NCBI GenBank assembly: GCA_036346205.1
Contig: JARFJB010001965.1
Location: 2,268,001 to 2,332,000, forward strand
Length of the DNA: 64,000 bases
Origin: Vesta saturnalis
Lineage: Eukaryota; Arthropoda; Insecta; Coleoptera; Lampyridae
Direction: 5' to 3'
This document shows positions 1-12,210 of the stretch, in pieces. The position numbers and the translations under genes are program-made. Under the pieces are notes generated by a model. It was given only the letters and a program-made list of their open reading frames with translations, made no database searches and was not told the origin of the DNA. Each line of letters begins with the position of its first letter. Position 1 is the first letter of the stretch.

Positions 1-1429
1 CTCCCTTGAATGCCGAACGTCTGGAGGCATTATTTTCTTGCCCTTGCCAAATATTCTTTCCCTTTCTGCTTCTTCTTCCTCCCCCCTCTCTTATTCATTA
101 CTCACTACTATATTATATTTTTGGATTTGTCTCGTTTAGGTTTAAATAAGGTCTTCACCGAGGAAATTATTCGTTGTTGGTTGGGGGTTGTTTGTCTAAA
201 TCGGTAGGTTTTCCATTGGTTCCCATAGTTCGGAGATTGGTTTTCGGTACCGCACCTCTAGGGTTTGGAGCTGGACGAGGAATAGACGGAACGCAAGTTT
301 TTTGAATTGCAACTAACACAAGAATTACTGTAACTGTCTTTTATACCACACTTAAAACAAAAAGTTTGCCGAGGCTCCGAACATTCACGATGAGAGTGTC
401 CTTCCGCATCACAATGCCAATATATACTGGACGAAATAACTTGAACTTCACTAACTGTGTTAGAGGTAGATGGTTGACTCAAAGATAAACAAGTTAAATC
501 AGATTCTAAAAGACCAACACATTTTATAGTAGGTGACTTGTACCTGGCTGTACGACATTTTAAATCTTGAACCGCTGTACATACTCCATTTAATTCATTA
601 ATGGACGAGAATTTTTTTATACCATTATGGATGCAAAATATGGGTATACATTTCTTTGAATTTGTGAAACAATTTCTGTTTGTGACTTAGGGGTAGATAA
701 TCTTTTAAAAAGTGCTTGAACTACAATAATATACGTTATAACATTAATCTTCTACACCTTGAGTACGTTGCTGGATTTCTAACAAAAGATCATACTCATA
801 ATCAAAAGGTAAAAAATTTCTTTTAAGTAACTGAACTAAATCTGTCCAAGTATTAACTGTATGTTTTGTATTTCTAAACCACTGTAAAACTATACCGGAA
901 AATAAATCTTGTGCTAACACAAATCATTCTGAATAACTAACATTAGTCTTTGATTTTCTCTAAAAATTACAACACTTTCACGAGGATTAGTTCTTGAAAA
1001 TTTAATTCCCCATTTATACACTGAAACTTGTTTTGGACTAAACGAAACTGAGGAAGTATCATGAATTGTAACAACTGAAGCGTCTGTGCATTCGTCTACC
1101 ACTGTACGTTCTAACAAAATACCATTAATCAAATATAAATCTGAAATGAACTTCGTTTTACTTGATTTCGTATCATCATTAAATGGACAACAGTCTATTT
1201 GTCTCTTTAAATCTATTAAACGCGATTTAAATCTTAAACAATCGTTAACTGTAGGAGGTAAATCATTACTACTTAAAACTACAAACATTTCATCAAAAGT
1301 CTTTTGAATTTCTGCAATTTCTAAGTTTAAATCTGAAGGTTTAATAAATTTTTCACAAGGTAAATCATTTTCTGTTGCTAAAATTCCACCTAATTGACTT
1401 CTACATTGATCCTGAGTTAAACAAGGTTA
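1..1429 (-). pseudogene. Ty3/gypsy-type gag, decayed
   Basis: Gag of an LTR retrotransposon read on the reverse strand; such proteins form the virus-like particle and bind RNA. The N-terminal part runs from about 1429 to 911 (contains QLGGILATENDLPCEKF). The middle (WFRNTKHTVNTWTDLVQLL, then FLPFDYEYDL) lies at about 890-750. The C-terminal part at 482-258 has two zinc-knuckle-like segments, WHCDAEGHSHREC and FCFKCGIKDSYSNSC. Frameshifts and stops separate these blocks, so it is not translatable as one protein. It sits downstream of a reverse-strand LTR and primer-binding site (2794-3381), the expected 5' LTR-leader-gag order. Pol would lie beyond base 1. Assignment to gypsy rather than another LTR clade rests on the capsid-like WF and FLP..YEYD pattern and is an inference. 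Confidence 0.75.
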
Positions 1430-2793
1430 AATTCCAAGAGAATTTGTAGGTTTAATAATTAAAATACAACAAAACTTGAGAAAGTTGTACCTTAATAACA
1501 TAATAAGTAATCTGAATAAACACTAAACAACTGTATTTATATGTATATTTAATAACGCAAAATGTCTGATTAATATCAGCATAAAATAACTAAAACGATA
1601 TTTCTCGTAAAACTTTACGATTTTGAAATTACTAAATTAAACACAACTATACAAGCTGATAATCTATATTCACGTAAAATTCAAAATGCAATATGTCAAC
1701 ACTGTATTCAAGAATTTATAACCGTATCAACACTATACTGATTTGTTTACCTACTTAATAATAAGCTCATCTCGTTCATTATGTTTAACAGGTTTTAATA
1801 TCGCTCGTTTTGTACAAGTAACGCTAACTATTTCACGAAATCTTGCAAAAACTTTTCAAGACATCTTTGTTGGGATGCCCAGGATCCGGAAACTTTTCAA
1901 CATAAACTAGGGATGCTATTAAAATATTATTTCAATGCATAAAACCATGTCAGCTCTTTTTTCAATAGAGAGTTTTCCCTTTTTCAGAGAAATTCTTTTA
2001 AAATATTAAAACAAAAAAATGTTTATTGTACCTCCACATAAATTAATCGTATCTCCTAAAATTTGTTTTTCTATCTCAATTAATTCTTAAACGTATTACC
2101 ATTTACTGAATACGATAATTGTAATTGTTATGGAAACGTTTACATTTATATAAAAAATAAATAAAGAAAATATACCATTTAATTACCCAAAAGATAAGTA
2201 TTTTATTAAAAAAATTGTTTGTTTACTTAGCAGCAGCCACCTTGTTGAAAGTATAATTTATGTGAGTTATACAAAAAATTAAATAGAAAAACACTAAAAT
2301 ATCCATGAAAACATTTTATTAAAACGTTTATTCTAAAAGAACAAAAACTTTAGTTCACGTTAGGAAGAGTTACGACATTCAAATTTAAATGAGAACGTGC
2401 AGCTATTGGTCGTGACGTCGAACCACATGGTACTTGCAGTCCTATTATATTGAAATTTGTGAAACAGTCTGTCTCATTCTATTTGTTTCAATAAAATAAA
2501 ATAAAGAAAAATCTCAAATTGTATTATCTCAAAAACGATATAATGAGGTGGTATAAATGGTATATGGTATAAAATTTAATAGGTATAAATCAATGTTTTA
2601 AAGCGTTCTCAAAACAAATTGTGAAAATCACTAGACACCAACCAGTCAATAAAAGATAATACCGTTGACTCAGAAGGTAGATTAAATCGGCCAGATTAAT
2701 GCTTTTTGATTTGCTTAATTACCACAAATTTCTGCTTGGCTATTTTCACCTGACATCAATATAGTAACATCTAGGTAACAACAATAAAAATTA
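1430..2793 (-). other. LTR-retrotransposon untranslated leader
   Basis: AT-rich noncoding stretch between the primer-binding site and gag of the reverse-strand LTR element. The part next to the primer site shares the block ttaagcaaatcaaaa and a following attaatctac-like string with the leaders at 37219-37390 (forward) and 14692-14860 (reverse), so it belongs to the same family. The rest shows no open frame I can support. Confidence 0.55.
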
Positions 2794-2805
2794 TCTCCGA
2801 CGCCA
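2794..2805 (-). other. tRNA primer-binding site of LTR element
   Basis: Reverse-strand TGGCGTCGGAGA directly follows the end of the LTR. The equivalent sites are TGGCGCCCGAGA at 37207 (forward) and TGGCGTCCGAGA near 14860 (reverse). TGG matches the CCA end of a tRNA, as expected of a minus-strand primer site. Which tRNA primes was not determined. Confidence 0.65.
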
Positions 2806-2806
2806 A

Positions 2807-3381
2807 GTTATTTTTTTTATGCTCGGAATAACTAAACCGAGGATACAATAAAGCATTCACCAATTTTCAATGTTTTACGTTTTAAAGTATACCAAAGTTG
2901 AAATTACTTACAAATTTATATTCCTTGAAATTTGAATAATCCAAAATTTATTACACTCTTGAAGGTTCAAATAAAAGGTGATCTAAATTTAGATCTGCAT
3001 TAAATGCAAAATGCAATCATAAAATGAAAGTTACGTAAAATTAAAAGTGTACGTAAAATTAAAAATTAAAAGTTAAAAGTAGAAGTGTAATTAAAAGTGC
3101 TTGCAAAAAGCAAATGTTTCAGATTTTTAATATAATACGAGTTAAAGTTGTCTTACCATTAAATCAATGGCACTTTTCACAAAATTTATGTAGAAACCAA
3201 AAATGGCTTCTTGTTTAAAACAGTGTACATCAAGCAATGCTAAAAAGGACGCTCAGGATATCAGGTGATGTAGCTATGCGTGGGAAATATGTACAGAAAA
3301 TACTACGAAATGGAAGTATAAACCTTTAAGAAAATATGCAATTTAAGTTACACCAAAATGCAAATTAAGGTGCCTACCACA
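2807..3381 (-). repeat. LTR, reverse orientation (family LTR-A, copy 1)
   Basis: About 575 bp. On the reverse strand it begins TGTGGTAGGCACCTTAATTT and ends beside the primer-binding site. It matches 36390-37205 in the forward orientation at several blocks: the TGTGGTAGGC start, a block around the accattaaatcaatggcac motif, and the tail ggtttagttattccgagcat. A diverged third copy is in 14860-15666. The exact 3' terminus is uncertain by a few bases because the usual CA end is not clear. Confidence 0.7.
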
Positions 3382-3554
3382 ACTTATGACTCATTAATAA
3401 CCAAAAACCTTTTTTCTATATTTTACAACTAAATAAACGAAGAACGTAAAAGATTAGTTACGACTACGGTTAGTTATAGAAAACCTGTACGTTACAGTGC
3501 GAACAATTAAAAATTGAATAAAAATGCATACCAAATTGATAAAAGATAAACTAC

Positions 3555-4110
3555 AGTAAAAAATACCCTGTGTAACACTTAGAAGGCAAATATCACATTT
3601 GCAAGTTTACTAGATATTGTATCTAAATTTGAGTATTTTTTTAATCTCCCTTTAATTAATAGTTGTGAACTTTAATAATACGTAGAGTAACCGTACACTT
3701 CAGTAGCAAACGTTCTGTAGATATAATATTTGGAAGTCTTGAAAATATTACATCTGTTTGGTTTATTAGAAATTTAAAAATAACCTAACGTTTTTAAAAA
3801 CATTGTATTACCTCAAAAACGGGTACAATTGGGTACAGAGAACCTTTAAGAAAGTTTACTTCTTTTTTAAGCAAAGTTTAAAATTGCGTTAAATACAGGG
3901 CGTTCCATTTAAATTATACAACACAATAGCGAATGTCCTGTATAACATTTGAAAGACTAAATATCACATTTGGAAATATCATGGCAGTATCATAAATTTT
4001 TATAATCATCTATACTATGTCTGTTTGTTTTAGTACTACGAGCTTTTTAAGTATATCTAACATTTTCAAAGAAAGTATAGTATCTCAAGATTTAAAATAC
4101 AAGGTGTTCC
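3555..4110. repeat. Diverged tandem repeat, period about 370 bp
   Basis: The string around 3570 (taacacttagaaggcaaata, then tcacatttg) recurs about 370 bases later near 3940 (taacatttgaaagactaaat, then tcacatttg). Each unit is followed by a ttaaatacagggcgttcca-like segment (3891 and 4095). The second unit is shorter. The acagggcgttcca string resembles termini of many insect nonautonomous elements, but no element boundary could be fixed. Confidence 0.45.
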
Positions 4111-4745
4111 AGTAAAAAAAACATAACTTATTATGCCATGTTAATGCATGCTTGACTTCTGGTGATTCGAACCAAAGTGATACCTTGGTTGTTCTCCGAT
4201 GGTTTTCTGACTCTATGCTCGTGTGATTGGTCGTTGAAGTGTCACTTTCTCTGTTTGTTTTTACCATTCTCTTCAACTACCTTCTTCCCTTCGGTTTTCT
4301 CTTTCTAATTATTTGAGAGTTCTTCCGTGTGGTAACTGGTGCGTGCTTCTTTAGAAGCTGCTTTCACGTATTGGGTCCTTTACGCAACATCCCGTGTGCT
4401 CATGCTGGCCGGTCTTTTTTCTATACCGATTGATTTCAGAAATATTCGGAGTGTTTTGTTTTTGATGTTGGCGTTATCAAAGTCTGTTTGTGTACTATCT
4501 CCCACACATTTAGGGCCAGTTAAGATGTTGCCAGATTCTTAAGTACCGCATTATGCTGTTCTTCTTTGCGTACGTTGATACGTAGGTGGGTTTGCCCTAT
4601 GTAGCTTTTTGCGCACTCTCCACATGGGACTTCGTACATTCCTTGCTCTTCGAGTAGAATTTTCGACTTCGGATTCTGGTGCACATTGCCAATCTTGTTG
4701 GTTGTAAAGATGATCTTAATCTTGTGTTTCTTTAAATGGTAGTTT
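4085..4745 (-). pseudogene. Penelope-like element fragment (GIY-YIG endonuclease end)
   Basis: Reverse-strand remnant of the C-terminal part of a Penelope-like retroelement. The stretch at 4740-4540 reads HLKKHKIKIIFTTNKIG, then EVPCGECAKSYIGQTHLRI and VRKEEQHNAV. The PC..C..YIGQT core is the GIY-YIG endonuclease signature of this group. After a stop near 4540 the frame shifts. The next homologous block contains DNANIKNKTLRIFLKS, similar in position to DFENIYMLANIEQTRKR at 37600. No RT domain remains, so the fragment is 5'-truncated. The flank at 4085-4276 has an open frame without recognisable domains and is probably the element's tail. Confidence 0.8.
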
Positions 4746-7559
4746 TAACTAGATTAAAGTTCTATATTTCAAATTAATGTCATAATCATAGTTTGTATTA
4801 TTAATAATTTGAAATTATGCCTGCTAAACCTCACACATGTGCCAAACATGGAACTTTGTATTTTGCATTTATTGTTTATGTTTAAGTATGGCATACACAA
4901 TTATTGTAATTATCACACTTGAATAAAAACGAAGTAATGGTAATGGTTGTATTATTATTGAATAGGTATTTAATTATTTAATTACGTGCTACTCGCTATG
5001 AAATAGCACTTTCTTATTAAACAAAATAAAAATACGTTTAGGTTGTGAGTTCAGTCTTTGGGCAACGTAGAATTTTACCCTACTCGCGATCGGCATGCAT
5101 TGGGATGATTTCGCGTTTCACTATTTAAATGTAATAGAACCCTACGGTTCAGAATTCTACAGTCCCTGTTTAGTGAATATGAATACAATAAAATATTTAA
5201 AATGCCATATGTTGAAATGTAATAAATATTGGTGTTAGTGTTAATACTTACTGCATTTAACCAAAATATGTATTTATGTAATATAATTTTAGGACCAGAC
5301 GCCACTGTATACTCTGAAAAAGCAACAATCAAACGAATTACATACTTAAGAATTTTACTGATTACATTAACGATTAATTTCTGTTGATATGTCCGAATGT
5401 TGCAATCGTCCCTTCATTGAATTAGATATTGACTTTCTTAACTACTTTGCTGATTGCCTTCTACGAGATTATTAAAAATTGTAGTAAACACGTACATACG
5501 TTCCATTTTTGATGCTGTGCTTGTTAGAAGTAAAAGTAAAAAATCAATATCTAAGTTCAGACCTATTAACTATTAACTAAGAATAGACCTATTTGTTTAC
5601 AATTGTACATGTCCCAACATAACCGCAAACTTCCAGAAGATGGCTGCCACCATAGTTGACAACATCTTATTTTACTGATTATTGCAGTGTTTTTTCGAAT
5701 GTTTACATAAGTGCGACGTTATTATTTGTTGTTTATGGTAATAATAAGTATAACTTAAGTTTTATAATGGTGAGACAGTGGGTAGTATGTACTAAAATAG
5801 ACTATTTAAGTCGTAACCTCACATTCATCGATAAGTAAACAAACCATAGTAACATTAATTATCTGCAAAGATTACAAAAAATTACAAAATTCATATTTTG
5901 TCTGCTTGTTAACCTGAAGCACAATTACTGTTTCACGTTTTACTACAACTTTTTAACAAAAAAATACATGATCTAAGAGTTGTTTTTAATTGTTTATTTT
6001 TTGATTACATTGACGTTAATAATAACCATAGCCCTTCCAGAAATGTACGCCTATGTCGCTGCCAGAAAGCTATGTTATGTTTGAGCAAAACAATTCCTTA
6101 TAACATGATAAGAAATGCTGGGTCTATCCTTGGTTAATCGTTGTTAGTTCAGACTCGTGAATCGTAGGGTCGTTATTTTTATTTCCTATAAAACGCGTAC
6201 CTAGTAGCGACAGATGCCCATAATGTAACGTACACAAATATTAAGCAGAATAATGGATACACCATTGTGATGGGATCGATACTTATGCACTAAATTGTAA
6301 AAATACGGATATTTATCATGGACAAATCTCCAAAAAAAGTGTAACGTCATGCTGTATTGTAACGGATGCCACGATAATTAACGGGTACATATTGAGTTTA
6401 TATGGTTTGGTGTGTTTTACGAATTGGTATTTTATGTCATCTGTTAATAATTTAAAACGACACAAATATTTTGACGTAAAGTGAAAATCGCATTTTCCAT
6501 ATTGTAAAAACACTCATTGAATATAATTCCAAAGAACCAACTAGATATTAGAAAAACCCTACAGGTATTAGATAAGGTTACATTGCAGATATTCACAAAC
6601 AACCCCATACTCTATCAAAAAATGTATTTATTACCATTTAATTGTGGACTACACATAGTTACTGAGCGCTAGAGAACACTAATAATTAGAACGTTAATTT
6701 ACCAGTCACAGACTTTCTTTAGCTTGTAAAATACCGGCCCATTTATTATTTTAGCATTACAGATGTTAACATTTCAGTTAATAGTTTGAAGTCATAGCAT
6801 TGAGGTCGTAGTCTGCGAAACCATTGACGTACTTAAAACTGTAAGTTTTAATCAATAACAACTAATGTGCAGTTAATAACACAGAAATACTAGTTTATTT
6901 TACCACTAATAGTGATCCCATTACAAAGAGTCCTCTATTTGGGAATAAAACTAGCGCTAAACCTGATGTAAAGTAACATGCAATATAAATTATATTGAAG
7001 TAAAATCAGGCATTTTCGTTAAAAAAATGTATTTATATAATTGAACCTTTCTTTTGTTCTGCTCCATTGTCTTTAAAAATTAACAAAATTGTTAAAGCAG
7101 TTTTTCGCAAAGTTGAGTTAAACTAAATAAACGTTATATATTTACGCAGTAGGTATATAACAATACAGCGTAACACAAATATACCATATTTAAACTTATA
7201 TCAACACCTGCTACATTAATAAATAATACTAGAGCTTGTGCATTAGGATATTCAGTTACTAAACAAGCTTTATCCGTGTAGATAACTACCTAACTCGAAG
7301 ATTTAATTATTAAATGTTAGATTAATGTGTATCAACAGTCTTAAAACACATTTGCATGTACCCCTTACTTTACAACTGATCTAAGACTTGTAATAGAGTA
7401 ATTTCTTGAGTCCTTTTCAATTTATACGGCACAACAGAAAAAACATGAAGTTTGTTAAACTGCGCCTAACGTACATTGTCAGTGAATGCGAAAATTTATC
7501 AATGCGTACAATAGGTAAAATTCTAATTGTGGATAGTGCTAACCTTAGTACATGAATAA
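4746..7559. other. No gene recognised (2.8 kb)
   Basis: AT-rich sequence with only short open frames that carry no domain or composition suggesting coding. I see no tRNA-like fold, inverted termini or tandem array here. Confidence 0.5.
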
Positions 7560-8042
7560 TTAGCGTCCCTTTGGCTGTATTAAGAGCCTTTTTGGCAGTT
7601 CAGCCCCTGGAGGGTACGCAAATGCGTGAGCATACAGTGTTCTGATTGGGGGTCCTAAGGACAGATCACGCCCCTTTTACCAGATTGGTCGTGCGTGTGA
7701 AATTTTCTAGTAAGGGGCCCTAATGCAGACTTGTAAGACAGCTATAAGAACCTGTGTTAAGATCTGCGCCCTGTTGGGAAGTTCTGTACGAGCGCTTGAA
7801 CTATACAGACATGTTGTGAGAGAGCTTTTACAGAAATCGTGTGATAGTCGAGTCTACTTCGGTTGATGAGTTGCGATTTTCACCGCAAATCTGCATAGAA
7901 TACCTCGTATGTTCTTATTAGAAAATACACTTAAAGAGGACCCGAGTCTACGAGACGTGTAGCACGTGAGAAATAACTCAAGCAGTTTTCACTGCTAGAA
8001 GAAGAAGCCACGCCCACAAGTAGGACAAGCGTAGTTAACAAG

Positions 8043-9404
8043 ATGTCGACTAAGATGGAAAGACTCCTAAGGGAAGAAAACCAGAAGAAAGAGGCCCACT
8101 TAAGCAAGCAGGACCGCGTCATCCAAGGATTGATGGAACAAGTCGCCCGCCTAACACAGGAGATTACCGAACTCCGGAGAACCATTGAAGGACAATATTC
8201 GACATACTATAACGTAACCCTTGCCGACGAGAACGTTATATCTAGAACCACGACTACGAGTACGTATAAGAACAAGAAGCAGAGGGAACCCGAAGACAAC
8301 AACATCGAGGATCCTCCACAAACGAAGAGAAAAGCCAAGAAGATTAAGGCCACGCTCACCCCTACACCAACCGAGGGAAACAAAGCACAGCCAGGCAATC
8401 CAAACGACGCGGACATGGAAACTGCCGAGACCATTATAACAAACGATGACACCCTCACCGACGAGTACGGTTTCACCCAAGTTACCAGGAGAAACAAGCT
8501 ACAACGTGTAGAAGTCGAAGCAAAAGACAACGACACGCCCACAGTCAGAAAGGAAAGGATTCCACCGCTAATCCTCCACCGACAGGAGGATTATAGGAAG
8601 ACGATCTAGGTTCTAGCAACAGAGAGGATTGCTCCTAAGACAGCAAGATCCACCAAGGATGGAGTCAACGTGATGCTAAGTAGTACGGAAGACTACAGAA
8701 AAGCGACCACCGTCTTAGACAGCAACGGGATCCACTTCAACGTCTACTTGCTAGACGAAGCAAAACCACTTCAGGTGGTAATCAAAGGAATTCCTCAAGG
8801 AGAGGAAATGCTAGAGATCGTCAAGTAGGATCTCAAAGCAACGGGATACGACGTCCAGAAGGTCAATCAGATGTGCGCAGGACGCGAGCACCGACAAACA
8901 GCCATGGTCCTTGTCCACCTCCAACGAAGTGAAAGAGATCTTCAAGTTAACCAACGTGGGATACCTCAGGGTGCGAGTGGAGACATCGCACAAGAAAAAC
9001 GGCATGGGTCAGTGTCACCAATGCCAAAGATACGGACATCCACCAGCGGCTGCCACGCCCCTCCACGATGCGTGAAGTGTGCAGGAGCACACCACACCAG
9101 GGACTGCATGAATACACGAGAAATGGGAGACCCGAAATGCTGTAATTGCACAGGAGTGCATACAGCGAACTACGGTAGATGCCCCGCCCACCCGAAAAAC
9201 ACCAAGAAGATGGCATCAAGGAGACCAACGATTGACAGACAGCCAACAAGAATGGTAGAAAAGAGCATCAGTTACTCGCAGATCGCGGCTGGTAACAGAA
9301 ATCCAGCACCAACAGCAACGCAAGAAGTAGAAGACGAAGACTTCGTGCTCGCTATGAAAATCATGAGAGCCATCCGGACAGGAAGAAACATCATCGATGG
9401 ATAA
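8043..9404 (+). pseudogene. Jockey ORF1 (gag-like RNA-binding protein)
   Basis: ORF1 proteins of Jockey-type LINEs coat the element RNA. The start at 8043 opens with MSTKMERLLREENQKKEAH, a charged and probably coiled-coil N-terminus. A basic linker with the nuclear-targeting-like string KRKAKKIK follows. The frame stops at 8607 and resumes with other stops and shifts. The C-terminal half has three zinc-knuckle-like motifs: CHQCQRYGH near 9013, CVKCAGAHHTRDC near 9077, and CCNCTGVHTANYGRCP near 9139. The first knuckle is in a different frame from the other two, so there is a frameshift at about 9040. Order and spacing of the knuckles are typical of Jockey and I-type ORF1. Confidence 0.85.
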
Positions 9405-9420
9405 ACGCCCACAAAAGCCC

Positions 9421-11622
9421 ACATCCCTCCATATCGGAATATGGAATGCAACTACAAGAGATCCGCAAAACCGATCCGCTCACAGGCCTTGCACCGCAAC
9501 GACCAGCTAACCGGGAGAGGAGGGGGCACCGCAATATACATAAAGAACTCGATAGAACACTAAGAGCTACCGACTCTGGATACGCAATTGCTGGAGGTGA
9601 CTGAGATAGGCGTGAACACAAGCTCCGCAGGACGCATAAAGGTAATAGCTGCATACAATCCACCAAGGGCCGTACTGGACGCCCAAGAATTGGACGGACT
9701 GTTCAACGACAATATACCCACAATAATGGCAGGAGGTTTAAACGCTAAACACCAGACCTGGAACAGCACGACACCCAACCGAAACGGAAGGGACCTAGAA
9801 GCCTACGCCGCAACAAGAAACTTGGTCGTAGAAGGACCACAAGAACCCACCTGTCACCCAGGTACAGGAAGGCCAGACGTGCTAGATATAGCCATATTCT
9901 AGAATGTTCCCTTGCATTTCCGGATGGAAACAATAGCAGATTTAAGCTCAGATCACGACCCCGTCCTGCTGTAGCTAGGAGATCAAGAGCCGCTACAGCC
10001 CACGCAGATCACTAGAACTGCCTGGAAGAAATACGAATCGCCGATCAAGGACAAGATCCCTGCAGTGCCAGTGATAAACGACGCCCGTCAGATAGATACG
10101 GCAATACAGAAAATCACGACAACCATCCTGAGGACAATAGAAGCCAAGTTTACATTCACTAAAAACTAAAATTACTACAGCCCGCCCATAGACATAAGAG
10201 AACTTATCAGGGACAAAAACAGGACAAGACGGAGATGGCACCGAAAGTGGAATCCCTTGACGCCAAAGACGGAAGATGGTGAAGGCGTTGCGAAAGGAGC
10301 ATACAAACACGTCACCACTCCGAGGTAGGAATGGAATGGCGTGCACGGATGCAGAGAAGGCAGGCGCATTCGCAGAATGCATAGAAACACAATGCAGCCC
10401 CGTCTACGAGAACGCGGACCTCGCTCACATACAAAGGAGTAACAGATCCGTCAGAGAGCGCCTAGCGGAAGAAACTCAAGAGAATATTCGACACACCACC
10501 CCACAGGAGGTGAACGACATCCTGAACAAGCTAAACATCAACAAGGCACCGGGGCCAGATGACATTCCAAATCAAGCGCAGAAGCTCCTCCCACAAAGAG
10601 GCGTAGCGTACCTCACCGCAGTTTATAATGCGATACTACGATCGAAATACTTCCCGACCAGATGGCGAGAAGCGGACACGGTGATGATACCGAAACCGGG
10701 TAAAAACGCTACCCTACCCCAAAACTACAGACCCATCAGCCTACTACCGATGATGGGCAAAGTTTTGGAGCGGATCATCCAAATCAGACTGCAAGAAGAA
10801 ATAGATAAATTACAAATCCTACCAGACGAGCAATTCGGATTCCGAAGAAACCACTCGACCACCCAACAAACCCTCCGAGTTGTCGTACACATCGCACGCG
10901 GCTTCAATTGGAAGAAGCACACCGGCGAATTGTTCCTAGACATCGCAAAAGCGTTCGACAAAGTATGGCACCACGGACTCCTAAATAAAATGCTGGAGCA
11001 AGGAATATCGCTCCAAATGACCCAACTCATCCGCTCCTTCCTATCCCGAAGATGCTTTAGGACTAAGCTGCAGCATTGCAGGTCCTTCCCTCGAAGGATT
11101 ACCGATGGAGTACCCCAAGGCTCATCGCTCTCCCCTACATTATTTAACCTATATGTTTCAGATCTCCTGAAGACCATAGGAACCATCCTCGCAACATACG
11201 CGGACGACACCGCGGTCCTAGCCCAATCCAGCAACCTCGGACAAGTCGACAAACATCCCGTGGAAAAACTCCGTAAAATACCTAGGTCTGGTAATGGACA
11301 GGACGCTCCGGTGGAAACTCCACGTAGACGACCGAAGATGCAAGGGACACGGGAACTCTACCCGTTAATAGGTATAAACAGCATGCTGTCAACCGACAAC
11401 AAGCTGCTGATCTACAAAACGGTAGTCCGGCTGATGATGCTATATGCCGCAGAAGTCTGGGCTTACGCCGCTCCGACAATAATAAAGCAACTACAGGTGG
11501 TACAAAATAAATATCTAAGAATTTCAGTAAACGCGCCGTGGTTCACAAAAAACGCCGCAATCAACCTAGAAGAGGCACTAGCGCCACATCCCAACCCAGC
11601 AATAAAAGAAATATGGGATTAG
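9421..11622 (+). pseudogene. Jockey ORF2: APE endonuclease and reverse transcriptase
   Basis: ORF2 nicks the target and copies the RNA. The endonuclease starts with LHIGIWNA at 9430, then has an internal deletion to GRGGGTAIYIK near 9515. It continues with IAAYNPP, AGGLNAKH (usual GDFNAKH, so the metal-binding Asp is replaced by Gly) and SDHDPVLL with a stop. The RT frame from 10276 keeps KAPGPDDIPN, NYRPISLLPMMGKVLERII, FGFRRNHSTTQQ, LDIAKAFDKVWHHGLL, DGVPQGSSLSPTLFNLYVSD and the catalytic ATYADDTAVLAQS. The thumb-like region (LLIYKTVVRLMMLYAAEVW, then PWFTKN) follows a frameshift near 11270. Stops in the endonuclease half and the lost residues make it inactive. Clade call is from these motifs only. 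Confidence 0.9.
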
Positions 11623-11818
11623 GACATCCAAGATAAAATGAAACACAAGAGGCCGAAAATCATCTTGAGAAACAAACAATAAACAAAGGTAGTATATTTA
11701 ATGCATTTGTATTTATTACAAGTACCGCGAATATACATTACCGCCAGGAAATAACCAACGCTACGAAGGCATAAAGGGTTAGAACCTGAAATAGCCGTAA
11801 ATAAATAATGATGACCGA

Positions 11819-12210
11819 TGCGCCCTCTTGTCGTGGCCCCCTTTGCTGGAAATAGTATATTAACAAGGGGGGCCATAATGCTAACATAAAACAGGTATAA
11901 GAACTTGTGCTAGGGCCTGCGCCCGCCAGTCGTGGCACCCTTGTTACGAAATTTGAATTTGTTTGTAGCACAATCTAGTAGTGTATGGTCTAATGAATTT
12001 TTCTGTAATAAAGGTGATACCACCTGGCGATATATTTCTAGGACTAATTAAGGTTTGTTTGTGGCGACATCTAGTGGTGTATTTTTAAACTAGCGATTGT
12101 TTTCAGTAATAAAGGTGATGGTGCTCATCTCTCTCTCTCCCTCACCCTTTCGGCTCTTGTTACGGCACTCTTAATTAAAACAGCTAAACTACTAAAAGCG
12201 CTTTTATTTA
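11819..12210. repeat. Polinton A subterminal repeats
   Basis: Contains repeated blocks of the type gtcgtggcacccttgttacg, aatttgaatttg and aaacaggtataagaactt, matching the array at 55625-55990 in copy B. It leads directly into the 3' end of the protease gene, as in copy B (cttaattaaaac, ctactaaaa, ttttatttatca). Confidence 0.75.

Larger units (their letters stand above)
7773..11818 (+). mobile_element. Jockey-clade non-LTR retrotransposon (LINE) in Polinton A
   Basis: About 4.05-kb forward-strand LINE with an ORF1 (8043-9404), an endonuclease/reverse transcriptase ORF2 (9421-11622) and a short 3' UTR ending in an AT-rich tail. It interrupts the Polinton subterminal repeat. The string tgcgccct ends the Polinton sequence at 7765-7772 and recurs at 11819-11826, where the Polinton repeat resumes, giving an 8-bp candidate target duplication. 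Both ORFs carry stops, frameshifts and an internal deletion, so the copy is inactive. Confidence 0.85.

Noticed and set aside
8207..8542. Reverse-strand open frames over the LINE ORF1
   Set aside because: They are antisense shadows of the forward ORF1, which carries the recognisable motifs.
10725..11252. 175-codon reverse-strand open frame
   Set aside because: Antisense to the LINE reverse transcriptase with all its conserved motifs.
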